NCBI GenBank assembly: GCA_028825055.1
Contig: JAPKAW010000122.1
Span: 1-5,667 of the forward strand
Reading direction: 5' to 3'
Source: Flavobacteriales bacterium
GTDB taxonomy: Bacteria > Bacteroidota > Bacteroidia > Flavobacteriales_D > Sanyastnellaceae
DNA: 5,667 nucleotides
Positions 1 through 5,667 of the stretch are shown piece after piece (within the stretch, counting starts at the first letter, position 1; the number at the start of each line of letters is the position of its first letter). The translations under genes and the position numbers were made by a program. A model generated the notes under the pieces. That model was not told the origin of the DNA and made no database searches. It saw only the letters and a program-made list of their open reading frames with translations.

Positions 1-862
1 CCGAAACTACTTGACCGAAATCTGGTATGAGCGTCATGTCCAAAGTGAAGGCATTGCCCAGTCCTACCTTCATGTCCATGCCTCCGTTGTATGATCCGGC
101 CATTTCTCCACTTGCAGCTGTAGCGTAAGAGCTGAAGTAAGGGAATAAGCTAAGTCTTAGTGGAGGGTCAATGCCGTTTATACCGGTGAGAAGTCCTCCT
201 TGATTGAGGGTTTCTTGATTCGGATCCATCGGGTTCCAGACGCTTTCCTCCCGAAATCGTCGGATACCCCGGTAGAAATTGATGCCCCAAACTTGTTCCT
301 CGCTTTCTGGAAATCGAAAGGCCATCCAAGGGATGCGAAATTCAGCAGTCCATCCCAGTGAGTCAATCTGACATGCAACGTCCCAAACGGCATCCCAAGA
401 ATCGTCGTCGTCTCCTGCAGAGAGCTGCTCATCGCTTTGCACACCATCGGGTGTTGTGCCAAAACGAACGGCATTGATCCCGTCGTTGAAGGTGCTGAAC
501 CAAACGCCAAAATCATCCGCATTGAGCATTTCATCCCTTTCGGAAAGCTGATGAAGGATGGAGTCAGGAGCGCTATCCCACATGCGTGCAGCGATGTACA
601 GGGCGTCATCATCATAGGCGAATTGCACGTGGGTTGGCTGGCTTGGAGCTTCAAACGGATGAGGCGAAAGTTGCGTGAAATCACGAGCAACGGGGACGTT
701 GTTCCACCCCTCATCTTGAAGTTGGCCATCCACCGCAATGGCGCGTTTCAAGCGCACGGATTCAATCGATCGGATTAGCCGTTCCTGTGCCCAAGTCGAA
801 GGGGCAACGAGCCATCCTGCGGCAAGGAGGAAAGAAAGGGGGAATAGTTTGCGGGTAGACAT
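1..862 (-). CDS. DUF5916 / CBM9-like domain exported protein, 3' end missing
   Basis: The reading frame is open from an ATG at 862 to the left edge, giving the first 287 residues. Residues 1-25 form a signal peptide: basic start (R4, K5), hydrophobic core, and a likely SPase I site at TWA|Q. Residues about 37-205 match the carbohydrate-binding family 9-like domain at the front of DUF5916 proteins: AIAVDGQLQDEGW near 41-53, an FAYDDDALYIAARMWD strand at 81-96, a DDFGVWFSTFNDG segment at 116-128 and GWTAEFRIPWMAFRF at 170-184. The stretch FTLDMTLIPDFGQV at 272-285 is the typical opening of the DUF5916 C-terminal region, which is probably a beta-barrel. Family members are usually about 700 residues or more, so more than half should lie outside the window. 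The gene is 22 bp downstream of mltG and probably co-transcribed. Function and ligand are unknown. Family assignment is confident, outer-membrane location is inferred. Confidence 0.9.
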   Translation of the reverse strand, partial: MSTRKLFPLSFLLAAGWLVAPSTWAQERLIRSIESVRLKRAIAVDGQLQDEGWNNVPVARDFTQLSPHPFEAPSQPTHVQFAYDDDALYIAARMWDSAPDSILHQLSERDEMLNADDFGVWFSTFNDGINAVRFGTTPDGVQSDEQLSAGDDDDSWDAVWDVACQIDSLGWTAEFRIPWMAFRFPESEEQVWGINFYRGIRRFREESVWNPMDPNQETLNQGGLLTGINGIDPPLRLSLFPYFSSYATAASGEMAGSYNGGMDMKVGLGNAFTLDMTLIPDFGQVVS

Positions 863-864
863 GG

Positions 865-870
865 CTCCTT
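865..870 (-). promoter_or_regulatory. Shine-Dalgarno-like AAGGAG before the DUF5916 gene
   Basis: On the minus strand AAGGAG ends two bases before the ATG at 862, within the 22-bp gap after the mltG stop. It is the clearest Shine-Dalgarno match before any gene here; the other starts have little or none, as is common in Bacteroidota. The spacing is shorter than the usual 5-9 bases, so its contribution is uncertain. It supports the choice of 862 as the start. Confidence 0.4.
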
Positions 871-884
871 GGGCAAAACTTAGG

Positions 885-1859
885 TTAACGGTAAATCTGT
901 TCACGGTTCAGCATGTTTTGCCAAGCCCGAGCGTTGCGCAAGTGATCGGCATACCGCACGGCAAAGGCGTGCCTCCCGGATCCATCGGGTTTGGCACACA
1001 TGTAAAGGTAGGAGTGCTTCTCCGCATTGAGCACAGCGTCAATATAGGACGGCTCAGGGATGCGAATCGGTCCTGGAGGAAGACCGGGGTTGAGGTAGGT
1101 GTTGTAAGGCGAATTCACGCGTTTGTCCTTATCTAAAAGCCGCTGAATTCCCCAATCGCCTAAGGCAAACTTGAGCGTCGGATCGGCTTGCAATAGCATG
1201 CCTTTTTTCAATCGATTTAAATACAAGCCGGCTACGCGTGGGGCCTCATCAAGTCGTGCCGTTTCTTCTTGGACAATGGAGGCTAACGTGACCACCTCGC
1301 GGGCGGTGAGGTTCATATTCCATGCTGCTTTGAGACGTTCTCGATTCCACCATTTCTCGCTTTCCCGCATTAACCTTGCTGCGATATCGTCGGCATCGGA
1401 CTCCCAATACATCCGATAGGTATTCGGTATAATCCGCCACAACAAACTGTCTGAATCAAGGACATGGACCAAGGTCGCACTATCGGCCCAAACACGCCGA
1501 GAAATGGTGCCTGCAATCTCTTCTATGTGCCTTTTGGCCGGGACGATTACGGGCATTTCATTCCTTTCTCCAGTTGCGATTCGTCGGGCAATGACATGGG
1601 CTGGAACGGGGCCACTTTCACAATACCGACCTGCACGGACACTCCATCCACGCCACGCGATAATCTCCTCTGCCTCGGGAAGTCGTATTCCCCAATACGC
1701 TTCAGACTCTGGGTCCAACGCGTCCGGGCCGATTTGAATGCACCACGTGTCATGTGGTCCAACCGGTGTATGCCATAAGGTCCATTTTTCCCAGCCCCAC
1801 AATCCAGAAACCACGAATCCAATCAATGCGATGACTCCAACAAAGGCTTTCCACTTCAT
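885..1859 (-). CDS. mltG: Endolytic murein transglycosylase MltG (YceG family)
   Basis: MltG is an inner-membrane enzyme that cleaves nascent glycan strands and so helps set their length. The protein has 324 residues, a normal size. One membrane helix spans about residues 4-22 and places the rest in the periplasm. A LysM-like subdomain probably covers about 38-100. The catalytic YceG domain follows with its signature blocks: TLASIVQEETA at 191-201, YLNRLKKGMLLQADPT at 213-228, SPYNTYLNPGLPPGPI at 250-265 and HSYLYMCAKPDGSGRHAFA at 282-300. Aligning by eye with E. coli MltG places its catalytic E218 at E199, the second E of QEE. The first Glu of the E. coli EKE motif is Gln197 here, as in other Bacteroidota homologues I recall. 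The start overlaps the GNAT stop by ATGA, which implies translational coupling. The product call is firm. Confidence 0.96.
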   Translation of the reverse strand: MKWKAFVGVIALIGFVVSGLWGWEKWTLWHTPVGPHDTWCIQIGPDALDPESEAYWGIRLPEAEEIIAWRGWSVRAGRYCESGPVPAHVIARRIATGERNEMPVIVPAKRHIEEIAGTISRRVWADSATLVHVLDSDSLLWRIIPNTYRMYWESDADDIAARLMRESEKWWNRERLKAAWNMNLTAREVVTLASIVQEETARLDEAPRVAGLYLNRLKKGMLLQADPTLKFALGDWGIQRLLDKDKRVNSPYNTYLNPGLPPGPIRIPEPSYIDAVLNAEKHSYLYMCAKPDGSGRHAFAVRYADHLRNARAWQNMLNREQIYR

Positions 1860-2392
1860 TTTTCAGTAAGGATTTGGGGGCGAATACATTGCATGCAGAA
1901 GGCATCCACCCAACGGTCACCGTGACGAATCCAATCACGTAATTCCCCAGAACGAGAGAATCCAGCGGCTTCGAAAACGGACAAACTCGCCTCGTGCGTG
2001 CCTGGGATTTCTGCCCACAATTGATGCAACCCTAAATGCTCAAAGGCATATTGACCAAGGAGTTCCAGGCTGATGAGTGCGTGGCCTTTTCCACGGTGTT
2101 CTTTAGAAATAACAATCCCAACGCCAGCTCGACGGTTCCTCGGATCCAATTGATACAAATCCACAGCTCCGACAGTCTGCGGACTGTCCTCGCGGGTTTC
2201 GATCATCAAACGCAACTGCAAATCTCGCCACAAGTCATGTTGTCCAGCAGCAAAATTGTGCAAAGCAGCGCGGCCGATGGGGTTCATCGTAGCGCCAATC
2301 CACCATTCCTTTGAATCGTTTTCGATAGCAAATAGCAAGTCAGTATCTTCTGGCTCCATGGCCCTCAGTCGGTGCGTTTCGTTCTCGAGCAT
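1856..2392 (-). CDS. GNAT family N-acetyltransferase (RimJ/RimL-like)
   Basis: The predicted 178-residue protein carries an acetyl-CoA-dependent acetyltransferase fold. It starts with LENETHRLRAMEPEDTDLL (2-20), the typical first strand and helix of RimJ/RimL-like enzymes. Strand 4 is at about 87-96 (RRAGVGIVIS), followed by the pyrophosphate-binding loop R100-GKGHA, which fits the R/Q-x-x-G-x-G/A motif. The C-terminal part has LSVFEAAGF at 137-145. Where many relatives have Asn a few residues before this block (N-x-x-S), this one has His133. The substrate cannot be told; protein N-termini or small amines are possible. I chose the ATG at 2392 because related proteins begin M-x-ENE. An in-frame ATG at 2428 would add 12 residues that do not resemble the family, although AAGGA lies directly before it. 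It is the first gene of the leftward group and overlaps mltG by four bases. Confidence 0.9.
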   Translation of the reverse strand: MLENETHRLRAMEPEDTDLLFAIENDSKEWWIGATMNPIGRAALHNFAAGQHDLWRDLQLRLMIETREDSPQTVGAVDLYQLDPRNRRAGVGIVISKEHRGKGHALISLELLGQYAFEHLGLHQLWAEIPGTHEASLSVFEAAGFSRSGELRDWIRHGDRWVDAFCMQCIRPQILTEK

Positions 2393-2396
2393 GCAA

Positions 2397-2404
2397 CAAA
2401 GATA
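2397..2404 (-). promoter_or_regulatory. Candidate Bacteroidota -7 box for the GNAT-mltG-DUF5916 group
   Basis: The minus strand reads TATCTTTG, a full match to TAnnTTTG, ending four bases before the ATG at 2392. I see no TTG at the expected -33 distance on this strand (around 2424-2428). If it is used, the transcript would begin at or within a few bases of that ATG and would be nearly leaderless, which would exclude the longer start at 2428. An eight-base box with four fixed positions beyond TA can arise by chance, so confidence is low. Confidence 0.3.
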
Positions 2405-2410
2405 CCGATG

Positions 2411-2442
2411 TTGCGGAGCGTCTTTCATTCCTTGGTAATTTG
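2411..2442 (+). promoter_or_regulatory. Candidate promoter for the polysaccharide export gene
   Basis: A TTG at 2411-2413 is followed after 21 bases by GTAATTTG at 2435-2442. This keeps the TTTG half of the Bacteroidota -7 box but not the leading TA; read another way it is TAnTTTG with one base missing. The spacing fits the family consensus (TTG, 17-23 bases, TAnnTTTG). Transcription would start near 2447-2450, about 20 bases before the ATG at 2469. The site lies between the divergent groups, where a promoter is required. It is an imperfect match. Confidence 0.3.
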
Positions 2443-2468
2443 CGATCGATTCTCAATTTCATCGCACT

Positions 2469-3302
2469 ATGTACGCATCTTTTTCAAGGCCATCTCAAAG
2501 TGTCCGCGCCGGGCGTTTATTGGGGACTCAGCATATTGTGATGTTCCTCATGGCGGGTCTGCTATTGAGTGGCTGTACCATCAACCGGGATATTATGTTC
2601 AAAACGGGCGATGGTTACGACTTTGCCTCATTGGATGACATCGGCTCCTCCGAATACCGGATCGCTCCCAATGATTTGATCACCTTCCAATTGTTCTCGA
2701 ATGAAGGCGAACGGTTGAATCAAATGACGGCTGGAAGCACGGATATGAATAGGATGCAAAATCAGAATATGTTGAATAGGCAAAATCAGTTGTCCTATTT
2801 GGTCAGACAGGACGGTGTGCTAGAACTTCCTGAAGTCGGGAATATCCGATTGGAAGGGTTGACCATCGAAGAGGCAGAAGACTTGTTGGAAGAAGCGTAT
2901 AGCAGCTACTACAATCGACCTTATGTAGTGGTACGAGTAACAAATAAGCGTGTGCTGATGTTCCCCGGGGAATCAGGGAGTGCCATGGTCATCACCTTGG
3001 AAAACATGAACACTAGCCTCTTGGAGGTCATGGCCTTGGCTGGAGGTATTGGCTCCAGGGCCAATGCTTCTAAAGTCAAGTTAATTCGTCGGACCGAAGA
3101 AGGCAACAAGGTGTACCAGATGGATTTGTCAACTGTGGAAGGCTTGAGTGATGCACAACTCGTGGTGCAAGCGAATGACATTATTTACGTAGAACCCTTG
3201 CCACAATTGGCCCGGGAGTTGACAGAAAGTTTGAGTCCGCTCACCGCACTTCTGTCGACCTTTACATTCCTCTATGCATTCATCATCAACTCGCCCAATT
3301 GA
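2469..3302 (+). CDS. Wza-like polysaccharide export lipoprotein (Poly_export + SLBB)
   Basis: This family forms the outer-membrane and periplasmic channel that exports capsule or exopolysaccharide. The 277-residue protein has a lipoprotein signal peptide with basic residues (R7, R13, R16), a hydrophobic core at 24-33 and a lipobox LSGC with Cys36 as the lipidated residue. The Poly_export domain covers about 61-158: EYRIAPNDLITFQLF at 62-76, then YLVRQDGVLELPEVGNIRL at 110-128 and the PYVVVRV strand at 151-157. A single SLBB domain follows at about 161-243, containing LLEVMALAGGIGSRANASKVKLIR (184-207) and VQANDIIYVEP (233-243). A hydrophobic C-terminal helix at about 256-273 probably spans the outer membrane. 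An Asn/Gln/Met-rich insert sits at about 84-108. I kept the ATG at 2469 because the later Met25 and Met28 would remove the basic n-region. No Wzc-type kinase gene is adjacent in this window. rfbC follows directly. Confidence 0.93.
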   Translation: MYASFSRPSQSVRAGRLLGTQHIVMFLMAGLLLSGCTINRDIMFKTGDGYDFASLDDIGSSEYRIAPNDLITFQLFSNEGERLNQMTAGSTDMNRMQNQNMLNRQNQLSYLVRQDGVLELPEVGNIRLEGLTIEEAEDLLEEAYSSYYNRPYVVVRVTNKRVLMFPGESGSAMVITLENMNTSLLEVMALAGGIGSRANASKVKLIRRTEEGNKVYQMDLSTVEGLSDAQLVVQANDIIYVEPLPQLARELTESLSPLTALLSTFTFLYAFIINSPN

Positions 3303-3303
3303 G

Positions 3304-3867
3304 ATGGAAATCCAAAACCTCTCCCTGGAAGGATTGAAGCTATTGGTGCCTCGGCAATTCAAAGATGATCGCGGGTTTTTTTGGGAAACCTGGCGAGAAG
3401 GCATGCTTCTCGATGAAGAAGGTAGCCCCTTGCGGTTTGTCCAAGACAACTTATCCATCTCCAAAGCGGGCACGTTGCGCGGGATTCATTTCCAGCGCGC
3501 TCCGCATACCCAAGGTAAGTTAGTCCGCGCTGTGTCTGGAAGCATTTTGGATGTGGTCGTGGATTTGCGTGCAGCTTCGCCCACTCGAGGTCAAGTCCTT
3601 AGGGTAGAACTTTCAGCATTGAATGGCCATCAGTTGTGGGTGCCGGCAGGCTTTGGGCATGGGTTCATAGCCCGAGAAGACGAGACGACTGTGGAATACC
3701 GCTGCACTGCCACCTACGAACCGGAGTATGAGGGTTCGATCCGATGGGATGATCCGGACGTTGCCATTGACTGGCAGATGGAGGCTTTGCGGGAGATAGG
3801 AGCGCCGCTGCTCTCCGAGAAGGATGCGATGGCGCCTTTGTTGAAAGACATCGATTGGCCTTTTTGA
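3304..3867 (+). CDS. rfbC: dTDP-4-dehydrorhamnose 3,5-epimerase
   Basis: RfbC (RmlC) converts dTDP-4-keto-6-deoxyglucose to dTDP-4-keto-L-rhamnose, the third step of dTDP-L-rhamnose synthesis, in the cytoplasm. The protein has 187 residues, a standard length, and a single cupin fold. Key blocks are DDRGFFWETWREG (21-33), FVQDNLSISKAGTLRGIHFQ (45-64) with catalytic His62, GKLVRAVSGSILDVVVDLR (71-89) with Lys72, LWVPAGFGHGF (111-121), and CTATYEPEYEGSIRWDDPD (134-152), which carries Tyr138 and the conserved acidic DPD. All expected active-site residues are present. I chose the ATG at 3304, one base after the upstream TGA, because it gives the usual N-terminus. An in-frame ATG at 3274 would lie inside the upstream gene and add a non-homologous ten residues. 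The tight junction implies translational coupling with the export gene. rfbA, rfbB and rfbD are not in the window. Some family members act on related dTDP-sugars, so the final sugar is likely but not certain. Confidence 0.95.
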   Translation: MEIQNLSLEGLKLLVPRQFKDDRGFFWETWREGMLLDEEGSPLRFVQDNLSISKAGTLRGIHFQRAPHTQGKLVRAVSGSILDVVVDLRAASPTRGQVLRVELSALNGHQLWVPAGFGHGFIAREDETTVEYRCTATYEPEYEGSIRWDDPDVAIDWQMEALREIGAPLLSEKDAMAPLLKDIDWPF

Positions 3868-3877
3868 TTGGGTGAAC

Positions 3878-3896
3878 GGACAATTCTAAGTTGTTC
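3878..3896 (+). other. Weak hairpin after rfbC, possible terminator or attenuator
   Basis: GGACAA (3878-3883) can pair with TTGTTC (3891-3896) across a seven-base loop; five Watson-Crick pairs plus one G-U. A second short inverted repeat, ATAAT/ATTAT with a six-base loop, follows at 3897-3912. There is no T-run after either, so this is not a standard intrinsic terminator. The location, 10 bases after the rfbC stop and before a candidate promoter, is the main reason to list it. Confidence 0.2.
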
Positions 3897-3920
3897 ATAA
3901 TTCATGCATTATCGCCTGAG

Positions 3921-3957
3921 TTTTGACCCTCGATGCGGCCTCCTGTGGATAATTTTG
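3921..3957 (+). promoter_or_regulatory. Candidate promoter for the GH23 transglycosylase-cysQ pair
   Basis: TTTTG at 3921-3925 could serve as the -33 element. TAATTTTG at 3950-3957 is a full match to the Bacteroidota -7 box TAnnTTTG. The gap of 24 bases is slightly longer than the usual range. The box ends four bases before the ATG at 3962, so transcription would begin at or very near the start codon. It is the best -7 match on the plus strand here and lies in the only sizeable gap of the rightward group. Confidence 0.4.
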
Positions 3958-3961
3958 AACC

Positions 3962-4930
3962 ATGGGTTTCAATGATTATTTCGCTTTTGGTAAGTACCGT
4001 GTTTCACTCTTTCGCGGCATGTTTTTCCTTCTTTTATTGGCCGTTGGTTTCGCGACAACAGCCTGGTTGCCCTCCGCTCGAGTCGTTAAATCAGAGGGTG
4101 TCAATTCGGAAGGCCGGGCATTCGAAGTGATGGAGAATTGGCCACAGAATCAATCGCCCAAGATGCCAGTCCGCTTGTCTCTGGCCGATGAATTGGTCCC
4201 AATGGAAGCCTTCGGGGTACGAGAGCAATTGGACCGAGAGCTCGTGGTTAATACTTACCGCCATGGTTCAACCATGTTGTATATGAAGCGCGCTGCACGG
4301 TGGTTTCCGATGATCGAGTCTATTTTGGAGGAGCACGAAGTCCCCGATGATTTTAAATACCTCGCAGTTATTGAAAGTGGACTCAGTCAAGTCGTTTCTC
4401 CCGCAGGAGCTACCGGATTTTGGCAATTCATGAAAGGAACGGCTCCTCAATTTGGTTTGCGGGTCTCTTCTGAATCCGATGAGCGTTACCATGTCGAGAA
4501 ATCAACTCATGCTGCTTGCGCCTATCTTCTGGAGGCCCGGGATGCGTTTGGGAGTTGGTCGCTGGCCGCTGCTTCTTACAATATGGGTATGGCGGGAGTT
4601 CGACGAGAGCTTGAGGAGCAAGGTGTCGACTCGTATTGGGAGATGCATCTCAATGCAGAGACTGCGCGCTATGTGTACCGTTTGTTGGCCATCAAAACCA
4701 TCTTTGAAGCACCTCAGCAATACGGATTTGATTTGCAGCTTGAAGCCCTCTATGTGCCGTATTCAGTGAACGAGTATTGGGTCAATCGGACCATTCCAGA
4801 TTTGGCCAAGTTTGCCATGAGGCACGGTTCCAATTTGAAGGCATTGAAGACCTTAAATCCGTGGCTTCGAAAGGACCGATTGAACATAGATCCAGGGGAT
4901 TCTTTGCTCATCGTCTTGCCAATCAAATGA
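3962..4930 (+). CDS. GH23 lytic transglycosylase with LysM-like C-terminus (MltD-type)
   Basis: The enzyme cleaves the MurNAc-GlcNAc bond of peptidoglycan with formation of 1,6-anhydroMurNAc, acting in the periplasm. The protein has 322 residues. Basic residues K11, R13 and R18 precede a hydrophobic segment at 20-36, a signal peptide or an N-terminal anchor; there is no lipobox. A helical stretch at about 90-125 leads into the SLT domain at about 125-250. The catalytic glutamate is E138 in YLAVIESGLS (133-142), followed by the family motifs ATGFWQFM (150-157) and AAASYNMG (202-209), and AETARYVYRLLA (232-243). Residues about 275-320 (TIPDLAKFAMRHGSNLKALKTLNPWL, then LNIDPGDSLLIVLP) look like one LysM-like repeat. 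Many MltD proteins have two or more, so this one is short at the end. An in-frame TGA six bases upstream rules out an earlier start; Met20 (4019) is possible but would lose the basic n-region. It probably shares a transcript with cysQ, 22 bp downstream. Confidence 0.93.
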   Translation: MGFNDYFAFGKYRVSLFRGMFFLLLLAVGFATTAWLPSARVVKSEGVNSEGRAFEVMENWPQNQSPKMPVRLSLADELVPMEAFGVREQLDRELVVNTYRHGSTMLYMKRAARWFPMIESILEEHEVPDDFKYLAVIESGLSQVVSPAGATGFWQFMKGTAPQFGLRVSSESDERYHVEKSTHAACAYLLEARDAFGSWSLAAASYNMGMAGVRRELEEQGVDSYWEMHLNAETARYVYRLLAIKTIFEAPQQYGFDLQLEALYVPYSVNEYWVNRTIPDLAKFAMRHGSNLKALKTLNPWLRKDRLNIDPGDSLLIVLPIK

Positions 4931-4952
4931 GCATTGAGACGTGATTTTCACG

Positions 4953-5667
4953 ATGAATAGAAACTTGAATGTGGCCTTGAAAGCGGCCTTGGAGGCAGGG
5001 GAAGCGATTCTGGAAATTTACCTTTCGGGAGATTTTGATGTCACCGTAAAAGGAGATGATTCGCCTTTGACACGGGCGGATTTGGCCTCGCATGAGGTCA
5101 TTATTTCGCATTTAGAGACCACCGGTATTCCCATTCTCTCGGAGGAAGGTAGGGGCATTCCTTTCGTCGAGCGAAAGGATTGGAAGCAATTGTGGATCGT
5201 GGATCCGATTGACGGAACGAAGGAATTTATCAAGCGAAACGGAGAATTCACGGTCAATATCGCCTTGGTCGAGGAGGGAGTCCCTGTGTTGGGCGTCATT
5301 CTGGTTCCGGCTACTGGAGAATTGTATTATTCGGATCAGGAATCGGGAGCGTTCAAGGTAGATTCTACAACCTTTGCAGCAGACAGCTCTGCGGCTCAGA
5401 AATTACCATTGGAGCGTGAGGGCCGCCCGTTCACGGTCGTGGCGAGTCGTTCACACATGTCACCAGAAACCGAAGCCTACGTGGAACAGATGCGCAAAGA
5501 TCATGGCGAAGTGGCTCTGATTTCGAAAGGCAGTTCGTTGAAGTTGTGCATGGTGGCAGAAGGCAAGGCAGATTGTTATCCGCGCTTCGCTCCGACCATG
5601 GAATGGGACACGGCGGCTGGTCAGGCCATTTGCATGCATGCCGGATTTGATGTTATCGATTGGAATA
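4953..5667 (+). CDS. cysQ: 3'(2'),5'-bisphosphate nucleotidase CysQ, 3' end missing
   Basis: CysQ hydrolyses 3'-phosphoadenosine 5'-phosphate (PAP) to AMP, removing the inhibitory by-product of PAPS-dependent sulfate transfer. The window holds 238 residues; the family is usually about 250-275, so only the last few dozen are missing. It belongs to the Mg-dependent, lithium-sensitive phosphatase superfamily. Metal-binding motifs are complete: E64 in ILSEEG (61-66), D84 and D87 in WIVDPIDGTKEF (81-92), and D219 in MEWDTAAGQA (216-225). GEFTVNIALVEEGVPVLGV (97-115) and SKGSSLKLCMVAEGKADCYPR (191-211) are further conserved blocks. The ATG at 4953 gives the usual N-terminus; an in-frame GTG at 4941 would add four residues. 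No Shine-Dalgarno sequence is visible. It lies 22 bp after the transglycosylase gene on the same strand. Inositol monophosphatase is an alternative superfamily member, but the DPIDGTKEF form favours CysQ. Confidence 0.95.
   Translation, partial: MNRNLNVALKAALEAGEAILEIYLSGDFDVTVKGDDSPLTRADLASHEVIISHLETTGIPILSEEGRGIPFVERKDWKQLWIVDPIDGTKEFIKRNGEFTVNIALVEEGVPVLGVILVPATGELYYSDQESGAFKVDSTTFAADSSAAQKLPLEREGRPFTVVASRSHMSPETEAYVEQMRKDHGEVALISKGSSLKLCMVAEGKADCYPRFAPTMEWDTAAGQAICMHAGFDVIDWN

Noticed and set aside
178..738. 186-codon open frame on the minus strand
   Set aside because: It is an out-of-frame shadow. The true DUF5916 frame runs unbroken from 862 to the left edge with a signal peptide and family motifs, so there is no frameshift.
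437..778. 113-codon open frame on the plus strand
   Set aside because: It lies wholly antisense to the DUF5916 gene, with no recognisable protein features.
738..1136. 132-codon open frame on the plus strand
   Set aside because: It lies antisense to the DUF5916 and mltG genes and its translation shows no domain, signal or family resemblance.
1464..1778. 104-codon open frame on the plus strand
   Set aside because: It lies antisense to mltG, whose catalytic domains and membrane helix are clear.
3274..3303. Upstream ATG for rfbC overlapping the export gene
   Set aside because: The ten added residues do not fit the family; the ATG at 3304 gives the standard N-terminus and the expected positions of His62, Lys72 and Tyr138.
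3129..3473. 114-codon open frame on the minus strand
   Set aside because: It spans the junction of the export gene and rfbC on the opposite strand and has no recognisable features.
3868..3961. Small RNA or riboswitch in the 94-bp gap
   Set aside because: Only two short, weak inverted repeats are visible and no known riboswitch core; a promoter explains the gap more simply.
4452..4769. 105-codon open frame on the plus strand
   Set aside because: It is a frame shadow within the GH23 transglycosylase gene.
1..5667. Mobile element, CRISPR, tRNA or novel defence system
   Set aside because: No transposase, integrase, direct-repeat array, terminal repeats or tRNA-like cloverleaf was seen, and all seven genes belong to known envelope or metabolic families.

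Overview
The window looks like chromosomal DNA of a Bacteroidota bacterium, most likely in or near Flavobacteriales. The evidence is a DUF5916/CBM9-like outer-membrane family protein, a Bacteroidota-type MltG, a short single-SLBB polysaccharide export lipoprotein, and several matches to the Bacteroidota promoter -7 box (TAnnTTTG). Base composition is close to balanced by eye, and most genes lack a Shine-Dalgarno sequence. The taxonomic call is inference from protein style; there is no rRNA or other marker here.

The layout is two divergent gene groups that fire away from a short control region (about 2393-2468). The leftward group reads GNAT acetyltransferase (1856-2392), then mltG (885-1859, ATGA overlap), then a DUF5916 protein (1-862, its end lies beyond the left edge). 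The close spacing (4-bp overlap, 22-bp gap) indicates a single transcript. MltG is an inner-membrane endolytic transglycosylase that cuts nascent peptidoglycan. The DUF5916 protein is exported and of unknown function.

The rightward group starts with a Wza-like polysaccharide export lipoprotein (2469-3302) and rfbC, dTDP-4-dehydrorhamnose 3,5-epimerase (3304-3867), whose start follows the upstream stop by one base. A 94-bp gap (3868-3961) with a weak hairpin and a good candidate promoter follows. Next come a secreted or membrane-anchored GH23 lytic transglycosylase with a C-terminal LysM-like segment (3962-4930) and cysQ, 3'(2'),5'-bisphosphate nucleotidase (4953 to beyond the right edge).

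Taken together, the rightward genes look like one edge of a cell-surface polysaccharide locus: sugar-nucleotide synthesis (rfbC), outer-membrane export (the lipoprotein), peptidoglycan opening (GH23) and, possibly, recycling of the PAP released by sulfotransferases (cysQ). That last link is inference and depends on genes outside the window. All seven genes belong to recognisable families. I found no RNA gene, mobile element, CRISPR array or clear pseudogene, and no convincing sign of an undescribed system. No gene-free stretch exceeds 100 bases.
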